From: Cephalopachus bancanus
Lineage: Eukaryota; Chordata; Mammalia; Primates; Tarsiidae
Length of the DNA stretch: 64,000 bases
Direction of reading: 5' to 3'
Assembly (NCBI GenBank): GCA_027257055.1
Contig: JAPVLO010000056.1
Span: 7,428,501 to 7,492,500 of the forward strand
Shown here in pieces: positions 10,870-23,203 of this stretch (position 1 is the first letter of the stretch; each line of letters begins with the position of its first letter). Under the pieces are notes generated by a model. It saw only the letters and a program-made list of their open reading frames with translations, did not search any database and had not been told where the DNA came from. Position numbers and translations under genes: made by a program.

Positions 10870-12000
10870 AAACACATGCTTGCTCATGAAGCTTATTTTG
10901 TTAGTGGGAAGACAGTTAAGATAATTTCAGCAAAATGTCAAAAGTGTTATAAAAAAGAAAATGCAGCGTACTGTGAATATGTCTAATGGGAAGACCTAAC
11001 TAATTCTAGAAGGTCAAACAATAAGGAAAATGTATGATGATGAGTGCTGGAGTTTCTGGAAAGTCTTTTTAGGTTTAGGGGTATCAAGAGTGCCTGGGTC
11101 TTCAGGGAGCTAGGGAAGGCTTCTCATTGGAACAGACACTTAGCTGACGGGTGGCAAAGATGAGACAAGTGGCAGTGTGTCAAGGGAGCATGCCTGGCGG
11201 AGGGAGTGGCTTGCATGATGTCATGGAGATGCCACAGCATTTCACAGTGCCTGGTTTTCTGCAGTTCTTGATTGTTGGGCTAAGGTGTGGGCACATGGGG
11301 GTAAGCCGTGGTTCTTCTGGGAGAGAGAGAGGAGGTGAGGCTGATGGCAGATTGGAAAGCTTTTCCTTCCATAAAGGATAAAGGAGTCAAGACTTTATCC
11401 TGAAGGCTGGGGGTCACTGAAGTATTTTAAGTAGAGGAAGAATTATGTTCGCATTTTTTTTCTTTTTGATTTGGAGTCTCACTCTGTGGCCCAGGCTAGA
11501 GTGCAGTGGCACCCTCACGGCCACTGCAGCCTCGACCTGCTGGGCTCAGGCGATCCTTCCACCTCAGTCTTCCAAGTAACTGGAACTACAGGCATCCGCC
11601 ACCATCCCCAGCTAATTTTTATTCATTGCAGAGATGCAGTCTCGCCAAGTTGTCCAGGCTGGTCTCGGATCTGTGGGCTCAGGCAATCCTCTCACCTTGG
11701 CCTCTCAAAGTGTTGGGATTATAGTTGTGAGCCACCTCCCCCGGCCACGTTTTTTTTGTTGTTGTTAAAAATTAGATGATTCTGTTATCTCTGTGGAAAG
11801 CGGACTGATGTAGGCGAGATTAGAGACAGGTTACACACATCAGCAAACTATGGCAGTTGCCTAGACGAGAAATAATGAAAAATTGAACCAAGGTAGTGGT
11901 CATGGAGATGGAAAGGAAAAATCAGAAGAGCTAGAAGGTCTTAGCAACTCAATGGAAGGGCAAGAGAGAGAGAGAGGTGAATACGTGGGTGTGTGTTGAT
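10870..12000 (+). mobile_element. Ancient L2-like repeat split by an Alu
   Basis: TTAGTGGGAAGACAGTTAAG, GGAGGGAGTGGCTTGC, and GGCAGTTGCCTAGACGAG after the Alu (11455-11746) follow the same repeat model as 55430-57215. Divergence is high. Confidence 0.45.
11455..11746 (-). mobile_element. Alu, reverse
   Basis: Poly(T), GATTTGGAGTCTC and CCCCCGGCC ends. It lies inside the older repeat at 10870-12000. Confidence 0.92.
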
Positions 12001-12669
12001 GCCACTCAGGGATTATAGGAGAGGAGTCTGTCAGCTTGGATTTCTCCAACATCAAAACGTCCTATGTTTATAATAAATATCAAACGTGAGCGTCACTTCA
12101 AGGGACCTGAAACATCTATGCATCCACTTTTCTTCAGTCAGATATGGTGATTTTTTTTTTCCTTATCACTTCTTTTCCAGGCAGTTAGATTGATTTCGTT
12201 CACTTGTTGAAACAGAACAGTTAGGCGGGTCACCAGGACTTCCTAGCTCAATAGTGAGGAGTAGAATTCAAGTCACCTCTCCTGTTTTCTGGTATAGAAT
12301 TCGGATGAAAGTTTGCTGTTTTTGATTATAGAAATTTGATAATATTTTTGAGAGGTGTAGAGAACAGCTCTCACAAATACCTGGGTGGAAACACACATAT
12401 GGGACACTGTTAGAACGCGCGTAATAATAGAAACCTTTTGGATAAAGAGAACAAAATGCTTTCCGAAGAGAATGACTCACACAGTAGATGTGTCTTGTGT
12501 TCTATGACTGGTCTATAGTGCCCTCTATTGGCTATTTAATCTAAAGCAACATCTTGGTTCTTAAACACAATGTTCCTTGCAGTGTTATTTACCAAGAATA
12601 TTAGAGGCTTAAAAATTATGATAAAGGGTGATAAAAAACTAACGGGGACTTAAAAATATATACTTGGAG

Positions 12670-12775
12670 GTGCTCACTTTGGTAGCACATATGCTAAAAT
12701 TGGAACACCACAGAGAGGTTCAGCATGGTCTCCATGTGAGGATGACCTTCATATTTGTGAGAGTTCCATATTTTT
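12670..12775 (+). pseudogene. U6 snRNA retropseudogene
   Basis: It starts GTGCTCACTTTGGTAGCACA, continues with ATATGCTAAAATTGGAAC, and ends in TTCCATATTTTT, so it spans the full length of U6 (about 106 nt). It carries several changes in conserved parts: the 5' stem has CACTTTGG where U6 has CGCTTCGG, and the ACAGAGA box context is altered. No upstream proximal sequence element or TATA box at the right spacing is evident. ATACTTGGAG before it and ATGCTTGGGAG after it look like a decayed target-site duplication, consistent with L1-driven retroposition. It is not expected to be functional. Confidence 0.9.
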
Positions 12776-12825
12776 ACAGAAATGCTTGGGAGGGCCTAGA
12801 GGTTAGGCAGGGGTCTTCAGGAACA

Positions 12826-13423
12826 TTTTTTTTTGAGTTGGAGTCTCTCTCTGTTGCCCAGGCTGGAGTGCAGTGGCATACTCACAGCCACCGCAACCTC
12901 GACCTGCTGGGCTTGGGTGATCCTTCAGGTTCAGCCTTCAAGTAGCTGAAACCACAGGCATGCGCCACTATGCCCAGCTAATGTTTTTTTGTTTGTTTGT
13001 TTATTTTGAGTCGGAGTCTCACTCTGTCGCCCAGACTGGAGTGCAGCGGCCGCTCCCGGCCACCCCAGCCTCAACTTGCTGGGGCTCTGGTGATCCTTCC
13101 GCCTCAGCCTTCCAAGTAGCTGGAACTACAGGTGCGCGCTACCACACCCGGCTAACTATTTGATTTATTGTAGAGAGGAGGTCTCGCCAAGTTGCTCAGG
13201 CGGGTCTTGAACCCGCGGGTTCAGGCAGTTCACTCACCTCAGCCTCCCAAGGCGCGGGATTACAGGCTGAGCCACCAAGCCCAGCTTTAATGTTTTGATT
13301 AATTGTAGTGATGAGGTCTCACCACATTGCCCAGGTTGGTCTCGACCCCGTGGGCTCGTGCAATCTTCGCACCTCGGCCTCCCAAAGTGCTGGGATTACA
13401 GGCGTGAGCCACCGCACCTGGCT
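12826..13423 (-). mobile_element. Alu, reverse, split by another Alu
   Basis: The right arm is at 12826-12987 and the left arm at 13288-13423. TAATGTTTT (12979-12987, 13288-13296) is duplicated around the insert. Confidence 0.9.
12988..13287 (-). mobile_element. Younger Alu nested in an older Alu, reverse
   Basis: It inserted at the A-rich linker (TAATGTTTT target). CCCGCGGGTTC-type CpGs are largely intact. Confidence 0.92.
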
Positions 13424-13723
13424 TCAGGAAAATCTTTACAACTTTTTGTGTGATAGAACATACATATGATAGTGTAGACTTATTTTCAGAAAATAGACCT
13501 TTGTGATGAGAAGCTGTCTGAGTCAGGCTGGGTTTGAGCATATTATACAGCAAAGCCCCAAGAATAGCAGCCATCCTGGAAGGCCGGCGCAGTGACCATG
13601 TCTCCATAAGGCGGCTGCTGCCTGTGATGGCTGTGAAGGGAAATGAGTGTTTCTCATCAAAGCCTCTTCAGTCAGCCGTGTGGGAAATCACACAGTCAGA
13701 AAGGTCATCGCAGAAAATGAAGT

Positions 13724-14033
13724 AGCTGCTGGGCACGGTGGCTCACGCCTGTAATCCCAGCCCTTTAGGAGGCCCAGGCCGGAGGATTGCTTGAGCTTAT
13801 GAGTTCGAGACCAACCTGGGCAACATAGCAAACCTTTATCTGTACAGAAAAAGTTAAAAAAAAATTAGCTGGGCATGGTGGTACATGCCTGTAGTCCCAG
13901 CTACATGGGAGGCCGAGCTGGAAGAATTGCCTGATCCCAGGAAGTCAAGGCTGCAGTGTGCCGTGATTGTGCCACTGCACTCCAGTCTGGGCAGCAGAAT
14001 GAGACTTCTGACTCAAAAAAAAAAAAAGAAAAA
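13724..14033 (+). mobile_element. Alu, sense
   Basis: The duplication GAAAATGAAGT (13713-13723, 14034-14044) and an A-rich tail delimit it. Confidence 0.93.
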
Positions 14034-14044
14034 GAAAATGAAGT

Positions 14045-15639
14045 CATGCTTATATATAAGGGGGCATCTTCAGCGGTGTGGTTTGTTCCTCCCGAGACAA
14101 ATAAGCTGCTTTGGGCTGCCCTCTGGGAAAAGAGGTGGTAGATTAGATTTGCTGTCGAAAATAACTAGAGGTCTCAGCCTGGATAAGCGCGAGTAAGCAC
14201 GCACACCTGTCACGAGTCTGTGGTCTAAACAACACTGTGCTTTGTGTATTAAATGCTCACCTTGACTTTCCTGCAATAAGGGAAATCTATTAGTCTTTCA
14301 AGGGCAGAACTATGTCCATTTTTGCTCCTGGTGAATCTTCCTGTGGAATGTTTCTCATTACCATCTGAATGGGCTACATTTTGAAAACCCATTCGCCTTT
14401 CTGGATTAAAAAATAATTTTTTGATCCAGTGTTCTATGAAATTGCAGAGATTGTTCACAACCAACTTAGCAGAATCACTTATTTGCTTTTGGTGTATTTT
14501 ATTGACGCCATTTTCTCTAAGAAACTTTAGTAATTATTAATATGAAGTAATGCTAGCTGCTTGCCATGTGTTGCGTGAGAGGAATAAGCTGTTATGTGGT
14601 TTCCCTTCCCCCCCAATAAAAAAGCCTTTCATCAAAACCTGACATCCTAAATGAAGGACATAATTGTACAGCTTATTTATTAGCATGTCAAACTCAAAAT
14701 GTAATGGTTTCATATTTCAGAATGAAAAGTGTGTTGTGATTCATGGTTGCCAGTGACAAAGAAGCCAGCTCTTTTCCGTGACTGCGCTGATGGCCTGCTG
14801 AGACACCACCGTGCTTGTTGGTTTTCTCCCGCTCTCTTCCTATGCAATAGCTCCCTCTACTTGAAAATATTGGTGTAATTATACTTCAGCACCGTGTTCT
14901 TTATTAGCGAGTTGCCATGACCATTTTTGACTTTTAATCTTCTTCCCAAATGCATGATGTTAGTCATCAGCGTGTGTAAGAAAATCGCCCGGGGTCTCTT
15001 GACTTGGGGTGAGAAGGCAAGGTTAGTTGAGAAAAGCAAGACCAGTTAGGTTTGAAGGCATTCTTCGAGGAATTAGCTATGTAGCCTTTGTTGATTTAAA
15101 TATGGTATATTTGGTTAAAATTCCACGCGGTTCTTTGAAAATGAACCCTGACGTCTGAAACGCAGAGGCACGGAAAACTAGATCAGAAAACTTCAAAAGC
15201 ACCACCAGCCACTTCAGACAGACATAGCCTGGGACTTGGCAAATCCCCACTTTGTTAATTCCAAAGTTTTAGAATTCTAACTTAAAACCTGGCAGTTTTA
15301 CTCTGCTTTCTCTGGAATGGTTTAATAGAAGCTAGCGGGGTAGAATCTCATGTTACTATCTCTCGTCTTCATGGAACAGCATGTGTGTAATGAAACAATG
15401 GGAACAACATAGAGGAAACAGATGAAATGCTGCCGGGGTTTGGGATTTCACTCTTTTTTCTCTCCCTTGCTAGGTTTGGAGTTTAGTAAGAGTGCCATAT
15501 ACCTCCGCCGGGAAGCCAAATTAAGAGATTCTAGTCAACCCTGAAATTTCCATGTGAATATTTCTTTCTTCTCTGTTCACAACTCTTTATTTCTAGTTTC
15601 TTCTGACCATTATTATGATGTGCAGCAAACTACAGAGTG
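14045..15639. other. Intron sequence, nothing recognised
   Basis: This is the longest repeat-free stretch of the first intron. No splice-bounded coding signal matching PATJ is seen. 12001-12669, 13424-13712 and 15860-16098 are likewise empty. Confidence 0.5.
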
Positions 15640-15860
15640 TGGTGGTCAAGAGTAAGGACTCACAAGCTAGACCACCTGGTTGAATCCTGGCTTTGCCACT
15701 TAATGAGCTGGTTGATATTGGCTAGTTTCCTTCACTTTCTGGGTCTCAGTTTCCTCATCTGTAAAATACAGTCAATAGTTACTGATGTCCTGGAGTTATT
15801 ATAAGAATTTGATAAATTAATAATGATTGCCAAGCCCGACACATGTAAGTGCTATGTGTT
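15640..15860 (+). repeat. MIR SINE
   Basis: GTGGTCAAGAGTAAGGACTC, GGCTTTGCCACTTAATGAGC and CAGTTTCCTCATCTGTAAAA are diagnostic. Confidence 0.85.
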
Positions 15861-16098
15861 AGTTTGTTAGATAAAATAAAAAACAATAGTGGGTTATAAG
15901 TTGGTTTCTTTAACCAAATATTTTCATTGAATGTCAATGTTCTCTTCCATGCTTAATTATGGGAAATGTTCGAGAGAGGTTTGTACACTGGTTTTGTTCA
16001 TGAATTCATACTTATTTTCTGTGTTGTAAAATAGTTCTGACATAAAGGCGCTGTGTCATAATTTTACATTATGTTATTTTTGAATAGGCTTTTAAAAT

Positions 16099-16440
<342 letters not shown>

Positions 16441-16797
16441 TAACATCCAGGGCTTTATAGGGGGATTCTGTATTGGTGAATGCTTAAGAATGGAGTATCA
16501 TTTCCCGCATTATATTCATGATTATATTCAAGCTTTTCCTGGAGCCTTCTTAAATGACCCAAGAGGAGTAATACATGAACTTGTCTTTGTCACTTGTAGG
16601 ACTGTGCTTGAGAATGTCCGATCATCTTGCCCAACTCACTGTTTCTAGACCTCTCAGGGTCCAACAAAATGTCATCATCAAAATTTTTTTAAAAAATAAC
16701 AAAAAACTGTGTGTATTGAGTACTCAGACATACAACTAAAGTTGTTGAGATTATATCTTCACCTTGATACAAACTGATATTTGTGTGGAGAGTGATT

Positions 16798-16945
16798 TTT
16801 TTTTTTTAATTAAAAAAATTTTTTTTAGAGACAAGGTCTTGCTGTTTTGCCCAGGCTAGTCTCAAACTCCTGAGCTTAAGCAATCCTCCCTTCTCCCCCT
16901 CCTCAGTAGCTGGGATTACAGATGGATGCCACTGTGCTCAACTTG
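16798..16945 (-). mobile_element. Old Alu monomer-like fragment, reverse
   Basis: AGAGACAAGGTCTTGCTG through GTAGCTGGGATTACAG is one degenerate Alu arm. It ends about 165 bases before the PDZ5 exon. Confidence 0.7.
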
Positions 16946-17110
16946 ACTGATATTTTAATTTATTTTTGCCTGTTTGGAAGAATATCACTAGAATGCCGGA
17001 CACATGAAGCAAATAGTCAAATGAGATTTATGAGTCAACATAGGTTGTCTTATGGCTGCATATTTATTTTCAAGGAATTGACTGATCTTTCTTCTTTGCT
17101 TGATTTGTAG

Positions 17111-17320
17111 GATCCTTTAGATCCCACAAGATCAGTGATTGTGATCCGCTCCCTGGTCGCAGATAGCATAGCTGAAAGAAGTGGAGAACTCTTACCTGGA
17201 GATCGCCTGATCTCTGTCAATGAGTACTGTTTGGACAACAGCACCCTTGCTGATGCTGTAAAAGTGTTGAAGGCTGTGCCGCCAGGCACAGTCCACCTTG
17301 GCATCTGTAAGCCTTTGGGG
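17111..17320 (+). CDS. PATJ: PATJ exon encoding most of PDZ domain 5
   Basis: This exon has 210 nt (70 codons, phase 0 at both ends), between acceptor TTGATTTGTAG and donor GTAAGT. It reads [19 protein letters not shown] and continues through [20 protein letters not shown] to [15 protein letters not shown]. The GDRLISVN block is the central PDZ strand, [11 protein letters not shown] is helix alpha-2, which packs against the bound peptide, and VHLGI is the last strand. The carboxylate-binding GLGF-type loop of PDZ5 must lie on the preceding exon, which I do not find in bases 1-17110. No catalytic activity is expected; the domain is a peptide-binding module. Identity to human PATJ is high from memory. 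Confidence 0.95.
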
Positions 17321-17359
17321 GTAAGTGTTGAGTTTTGTGAACACAGGAAGTGATAAGAG

Positions 17360-17600
17360 CGCAACAGTTTAGAACGTGGATTTTGGAGACATGTATGCCT
17401 GGCCTTGAATCTGTATTCCACTGCTTGCAATCTGTGTGATCTTGGGCAGGTTTCTTAGTGTTCTTGACTTACTGAATCAGAAAAAAAAAATGCTATTTCC
17501 TCCATAGTGTTTTGGGGGTTAAAGAAGATCGTATATGTTAAGTACATTGCACATGATTACAGAAACGCTAGCTGTTCATGTTCCTAGTCTTACTGCTACC
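17360..17600 (+). repeat. MIR SINE just downstream of the PDZ5 exon
   Basis: CAACAGTTTAGAACGTGG, CTTGCAATCTGTGTGATC and TTGGGCAGGTTTCTTAG fit MIR. It lies in the first 280 bases of the intron. Confidence 0.7.
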
Positions 17601-17773
17601 ACTTCTGCTATGATGTTCATCTTCGTGCTGTTAGGTTTGCATCGCATTCCTTCTGTGTAAATGACAGTAAGTATTTCCCTATTGTAACTTTCCCTTGGGA
17701 ATCATGTTGAAATGATATGATAAGTTGAAATCCGGGTAACCATATTGTTTCAACCACACAGCAGTGAGATCTT

Positions 17774-18057
17774 TTTTTTCTTTTTTTTTGAGTTGGAGTC
17801 TCACTCTGTTGCCCAGACTGGAGTGCAGTGACACGCTCCCGGCCATTGCAGCCTTGACCTCCTGGACTCTGCCAATCCTTCCACCTCAGCCTTTCAAGTA
17901 GCTGGAACTACAGGCGCGTGCTACCATGCCTGGCTAATTTTTGATTTTTTGTAGAGACGAGGTCTTGCCAAGTAGGTCTCGAAACCGCGGGCTCAGGCAA
18001 TCCACTCGCCTTGGCCTCCCAAAATACTGGTATTACAGGCTGAGCCACAATGCTGGG
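17774..18057 (-). mobile_element. Alu, reverse
   Basis: A perfect 16-bp duplication ACAGCAGTGAGATCTT lies at 17758-17773 and 18058-18073. Confidence 0.95.
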
Positions 18058-18163
18058 ACAGCAGTGAGATCTTAATATGCTTTTCTGACCATCAGATTGC
18101 CTCGGAACTCCTAGCATCTGGAACCCCTGTGTGGTCAAACCATCTTGAAGTTGTCCTAGTGTT

Positions 18164-18447
18164 TTTTTGAGTTGGAGTCTCACTCTTGTTGCCCAGGCTG
18201 GAGTGCAATGGCATGGCTCATGGCAGCCTCGACCTGCTGGACTTAGGTGATCCTTCCACCTCAGCCTATCAAGTAGCTGGAACTACAGACACATGCCACC
18301 ACACCCGGCTAGTTTTTTGTGATTTGATGTAGAGATGAGGTCTCACCAAGTTGCCCAGGCTAGTCTTGAACTCCCCGAGCTCAGGCAATCCTCTTGCCTC
18401 GGCCTCCCAAAGTGCTGGGATGACAGGCCAAGCCACCATGTCCAGCC
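18164..18447 (-). mobile_element. Alu, reverse
   Basis: TGTCCTA(G/T)TGTTTT flanks both ends. Confidence 0.93.
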
Positions 18448-18533
18448 TGTCCTATTGTTTTATGTACTGGATCAGGTTATTATTTATTACTGAAGGTACA
18501 TTCCTGTTAGGGTGTTTTTGAGGTCTCCAATGT

Positions 18534-18552
18534 AAATATATATATATATATG
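18534..18552. repeat. (TA)n short tandem repeat
   Basis: A run of ATATAT follows GTAAAT. Similar TA runs occur at about 29896-29912 and 41772-41788. Confidence 0.8.
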
Positions 18553-18589
18553 CTTGTTGATAATAATCTTCAACCAGTTATAAAATATT

Positions 18590-18800
18590 ATTGAGTGCTT
18601 ACTGAGTGTCATTCCTTTAAGCCTTTTACGTATATTAGCTAATTTAATCCTCACAACAACTCTTGGAGGTAGTCCTCTTGTGACCTTCAGTACAGATGAA
18701 TCAAGCAAACTCAGAGAGTTGAGTAACTTATTCAAGGTCATATAACTGGTAAGGGGCAGAGTTGTAACTTGAACTCAGCAGGGCACCTTCATGTCCTGTG
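18590..18800 (-). repeat. MIR SINE, reverse
   Basis: AATTTAATCCTCACAACAAC, AGAGAGTTGAGTAACTTATT and AAGGTCATATAACTGGTAAG are clear antisense MIR words. Confidence 0.85.
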
Positions 18801-19490
18801 CTGTTAGTTGCAATGCTCTATATTTCTATCTTCTTATGTTGTGACTTGTTTGGTTTGCAAGCAGCTCATCTGAAACAGGTAGCATGGGGATAATAGATTA
18901 TTATTCTAAATTTCACAAAACCTGGGCTGGGCTCTGTTTCTAGCTTTGCTATGAGTCAGTCCAGTGAGTTTCAAACTTTAAGACATGTAACGTATATATT
19001 AATAAGAATCACCTGGGAGATGGTTAAAATACAGTGCCCCAGATTCCACACCTAAGGATGTCTAATATGCTGCTTATGAATCCATCTCTTAAATGAGTCA
19101 TGTATGTCATTCTAATGCGGAATTTTGCACTTGGGGAAACACTGTATTAGTAATTTGATCAATAGGCAAGCCACTTTCCTTCTCTGACCCCGTTCTTTCA
19201 TTTCTGAAGAGATTGGAAAAGACTAGAGAACTCAAGGTAATTCTTAACTCTAAATTTCTTTTATTCTATGACATTTTAACATAACACTTGAATAACATAC
19301 TATAAGTTTTCATGCACACATAAATGGATGGGTAGATATAGATAGATCTATACATATATAGATAGATTTGTGTGTTAAATGGTATTTTTTGCGTTGGAAA
19401 ACCACAATGTGGCCTTCATGTATTACTTTTTCATTCTTCATGTATTAATCAGAAAAATGCCTATGGTTTATATCTATCAGACACTTTATT

Positions 19491-19779
19491 TATTTTTTTG
19501 AGTCGAAGTCTCCGTCGCTCAGGCTGGAGTGCAGTAACACGCTTTTGGTCACCGCAGCCTTGAACCTCTGGGTTCAGGTGATCTTTCCACCTCAGCCTTC
19601 CAAGTAGCTGAAACTACAGACACGAGCCACCATGCCCAGCTACTTTTTTTTTAACTTATTGTAGAAATGAAGTCTTGCCAAGTTGTCCAGGCTGGTCTTG
19701 AACCCGTGGGCTCAGACAATCCTCTCACCTCGGCTTCCCAAAGTGCTAGGATTATAGGCGTGAGCCACCACACCCAGCC
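19491..19779 (-). mobile_element. Alu, reverse
   Basis: GAGTCGAAGTCTCCGTCGC to ACACCCAGCC, flanked by CAGAC(A)CTTTA-like repeats. A small deletion lies in the CACTCTGTCG word. Confidence 0.92.
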
Positions 19780-20804
19780 CCAGACCTTTAAATGTTTCAA
19801 AATGGAATATAGCACATAGCTAAATTAAGTTCTTGACTTTTTGTGTATTCAACTTGGGTGTTGCTATAGACAACAGATGATACTGTGAAGTGCTTGATTC
19901 AAGGAGGGGAAAATTATTAATATTTTTATTCGACCTCATCTTGTTAGTACTTGCATTTTGGGATGTTGCAGGAACTTGGTCTAGAATTTCTCTGATGATT
20001 ATTTGCCAGAGGAGTGTGGCTGCATGGAGGCGTCCCAAGCTATCTATGCTCTGTAACACTTAAGCACTACAATCTTTACCTTGAAGTTTTAGGAAGTCTT
20101 AGGAAGTGTAAAAACAAATGGGACTTAATACCAATTGAGTGTGGATTCTTATACTATTTCTGGTGGAGGGATCCTGGAGCATTACTCTGAGAGTGTTTTA
20201 GACATAATAATTGTGGAGTGGAACCTTGCCCAGGCTTCCCTCGGTAAGTCCAAGGCTGCCAGAATACTTGGGAGCCAGAGGCCAGTAGAAGGATTGCAAG
20301 AAAGGTCAATTTCAAGACTTTTTAAATTTTTACTTTTCACCACTAAGTAACCCTCCCTAGACACCTGGGTTCTTTTGGCAAAACTGGACATGAGATATGA
20401 ATAGGGATTCAAGGAACCAGGCATGAATCTTCTCTGAGGTGTCTCTCCCTCCCTCCCTTTCCCTTCCTTCCTCTCCCCCCCGCCACGGCCTTGGTGGCTG
20501 CTTATCTAACCAACTAAGGTTGACTGAGCATTTATTCCATCCACTGTAGAACTGGGTTAGAGAATGTGAATAAGAGATCCAAAGTCAGGTTGGGGCAGAA
20601 AGACTGTGACTATTTAACAGCTATGAGAATGAATTCTTTTTGTCTTATATGTATGTAGGTATAGTTTCTATTCTATATCTACCTAATGTATTTCATGTTA
20701 TAGCTTAACTACGAATGTGACTTTTTTACAAATATGCCTCAAGAATATCAGACCCAGAGAAGGAATGCAATGACTTTTAAAACAGCATTGTGTCTAACAG
20801 GAAA

Positions 20805-20945
20805 GAACTGTCTTGAGCCAGACAGCTGCAAGTTTTTGCTGAGTTCTGTGGTTGGTAAGGCTGTGTCATCCTGGGCCAGTTAATTCAGTCTCCCAGCCTC
20901 CACTTTGCTCATCTGTAAGGTGGGATCACATGTAAGGTGGGATCA
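20805..20945 (+). repeat. MIR SINE fragment with a short internal tandem duplication
   Basis: GGGCCAGTTAATTCAGTC and TTGCTCATCTGTAAGGTGGG are MIR-like. TGTAAGGTGGGATCA is then repeated at once (two copies, 20915-20945). Confidence 0.6.
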
Positions 20946-21402
20946 TGTGGCCGCCACAGACAATGGAGCCACACAGCCAGGATTCACATTTTGGATACGT
21001 AATTGACTTGTCATGTTATGCTGGGAAAAGCACTGTGCCCCTTTTACTCTTTGCTGAAATTAGGTTATTAAGAGAACCTACTTATTAAAGTCTATAATCA
21101 TATATTAATTAACATATTGTATATATTTAAAGTGCTTGAATCTATTCCTGGTACAGAGATTGCTTTATATACAAGGTCTATTCTGGGAAAGGGATTTTTC
21201 TTCAAGGAAAAAAAATTTATGTTAAAACTTGAGGAGCTCTGACCTGAATATGACTTTCTTTTTGAAAGTTTGTTCTAATGAACAATTTGAATAAATTTTG
21301 TGCTGTATAATTGAAAGATGGGAATCTTAATAGAAAGATGAGAATCTGAAGAGTTGGAAACTAAGATCTTTTCTCAATTATAAAAGTGGTTTATATTTTT
21401 AG

Positions 21403-21519
21403 GAAGATGATAAAGGAGAAAGTTGTTATGTTCTACATTCAAGTAATAATGAAAACAAGACTGAACTTCCAAGAATAATTCATGATATAAATTCATCTTT
21501 AATACTCGAAGCACCAAAG
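21403..21519 (+). CDS. PATJ: PATJ exon, start of the PDZ5-PDZ6 linker
   Basis: This exon has 117 nt (39 codons, phase 0 to 0), with acceptor TTATATTTTTAG and donor GTACTT. It begins [14 protein letters not shown] and ends [10 protein letters not shown]. It follows PDZ5 directly and resembles the human linker segment EESCYILHSS...[11 protein letters not shown] as I recall it. The composition is acidic and serine/asparagine-rich, with no recognisable fold, so it is probably disordered. The donor is a weaker match to consensus than the GTAAGT of the preceding exon. An Alu in reverse orientation begins about 290 bases downstream. Confidence 0.93.
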
Positions 21520-21810
21520 GTACTTAGTACGTTTATTTCCCATTTGAATGATTTGCTATGAGCTAAAATTTCTATGAAGAAGACAAAAGCCTGTTCCTAT
21601 CCCTTGACTAAATAGATATAAATAAAATGATCTCCCTCTCTTATTATTTTTTTAACTTAAATATTTCCTTCCTGTATCATATTACCTCTCTAACTGATGC
21701 AGGCAATAGGTAAAGCATTTTAAAAGAACAAATGTACCTTATTTTGTATCACTAATATAGTCCTAAAATTTGGGGTAGTAGAACATATTGTTGAATGTAG
21801 ACCTGCTGTT

Positions 21811-22094
21811 TGTTTTTTTTTTTTGTCAGAGTCTCACTCTGTCGCCCAGACTGGAGTGCAGTGGCCGCTCCCGGCCACTGTAGCCTCAATCTGCTGGACT
21901 CAGGTGATCCTTCCGCCTCTGCCTTCCAAGTAGCTGGAACCACAGACGCTAATCATTGAGTTTTTTTTTTTTTTAATGGAGACAAGGTCTTATTACGTTG
22001 CCCAGGCTTGTCTTGAACTTCTGGACTCAAGTGATCCTGTTGCCTCAGCCTCCCAAAGTGCTGAGATTATAGGTGTGAGCCACCGTGCCTGGCT
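21811..22094 (-). mobile_element. Alu, reverse, mosaic or deleted linker
   Basis: TAGACCTGC flanks both ends. The linker region is replaced by a T run (21961-21974), and the left arm is of an older type than the right arm. Confidence 0.85.
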
Positions 22095-22418
22095 TAGACC
22101 TGCATTTAAAATGATGTAGAAAATATACTCTAGAAAATAAATTCATATTGAATTATTTCTTTAAAAAAGTTTTTAGCCAAACCCTATTTTGTGCTTTAAT
22201 TTTAGAAAATGTATTTTGAAGTTTTTCCTATTTATTCTTAAAAGGAATTATGCTTACGCTGCTCTTTGCAGTCAGATCGTGATTTTGCTTTAGTTGATCA
22301 CAACTGCTGAGTGATGTTCTTTGCATAATATGTTGACAGTGTTGTGAACTGATGTGCATTCCTGTTATGCCCGTTATACTTTTTAGTGTAGATGTTTTTG
22401 TTTAAAATTTTGTAATCA

Positions 22419-22714
22419 AGCCGGGCTCGGTGGCTTAGCCTGTAATCCCGTGCCTTGGGAGGTTGAGGTGAGTGGATTGCCTGAGCCCGCGGGTTTGAGA
22501 CCCGCCTGGGAAACTTGGTGAGACCTCATCTCTACAATAAATAAAAAAATTAGCCGGGTGTGGTAGCGCGCACCTGTAGTTCCAGCTACTTGGAAGGCAG
22601 AAGTGGAAGGATCGCTGGAGCCCAGCAGGTCGAGGCTGTGGTGGCTGGGAGCGGCCACTGCACTCCAGCCTGGGCGACAGAGTGACACTCCAACTCAAAA
22701 ACAAACAAACAAAC
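22419..22714 (+). mobile_element. Alu, sense
   Basis: A perfect 15-bp duplication AAAATTTTGTAATCA (22404-22418, 22715-22729) and an (AAAC)n tail. Confidence 0.95.
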
Positions 22715-22888
22715 AAAATTTTGTAATCATCGGACGTGTTCAAGTATATCCTCTAACCACACTTTTTGTTTGTTTTGTTTTTACTTGGAAATAGTAACCA
22801 GGTTGCAGTATCTGGTATACTATATTAACTTGAAAGCTTTGCCACAATGATGTTTAGCTGCAAGGAGGAAGCAATAGAAAAGTAGAAA

Positions 22889-23203
22889 ATGAGCAGCAGC
22901 TCATGCCTGTAATCCCAGCATCTTGGGAGGCAGAGGCGAGCGGAGTGCCTGAGCCCACGGGTTCAAGACCGGCCTGAGCAACTTGGTCAGACTTCATCTC
23001 TACAATAAATAAAAAAAATTAGCCAGGCGTGGTGGTGCATGCCTGTAATTCCAGCTACTTGGAAGGCTGAGATGGAAGGACCACCTGAGCCCAGTAGGTT
23101 AAGGCTGCGTTGGACGTTAGTGAGCCACTGCACTCCAGCCTGAGTGACAGAGTGAGACTCTGTCTCAAAAAAAAAAAAAAAGAAAGAAAAAGAAAGAAAG
23201 AAA
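22889..23203 (+). mobile_element. Alu, sense
   Basis: CAGCTCATGCCTGTAATCCC through an A/GAAA tail. It lies about 830 bases upstream of the 396-nt PATJ exon. Confidence 0.92.

Larger units (their letters stand above)
17321..21402 (+). other. PATJ: PATJ intron between the PDZ5 exon and the first linker exon
   Basis: Donor GTAAGT, acceptor TTTTTAG. It holds a MIR, three reverse Alus and another MIR. 18800-19480 and 19780-20800 show nothing else. Confidence 0.9.

Noticed and set aside
17050..17430. 126-codon minus-strand open frame over the PDZ5 exon
   Set aside because: It is a shadow of the coding exon with no matching family.
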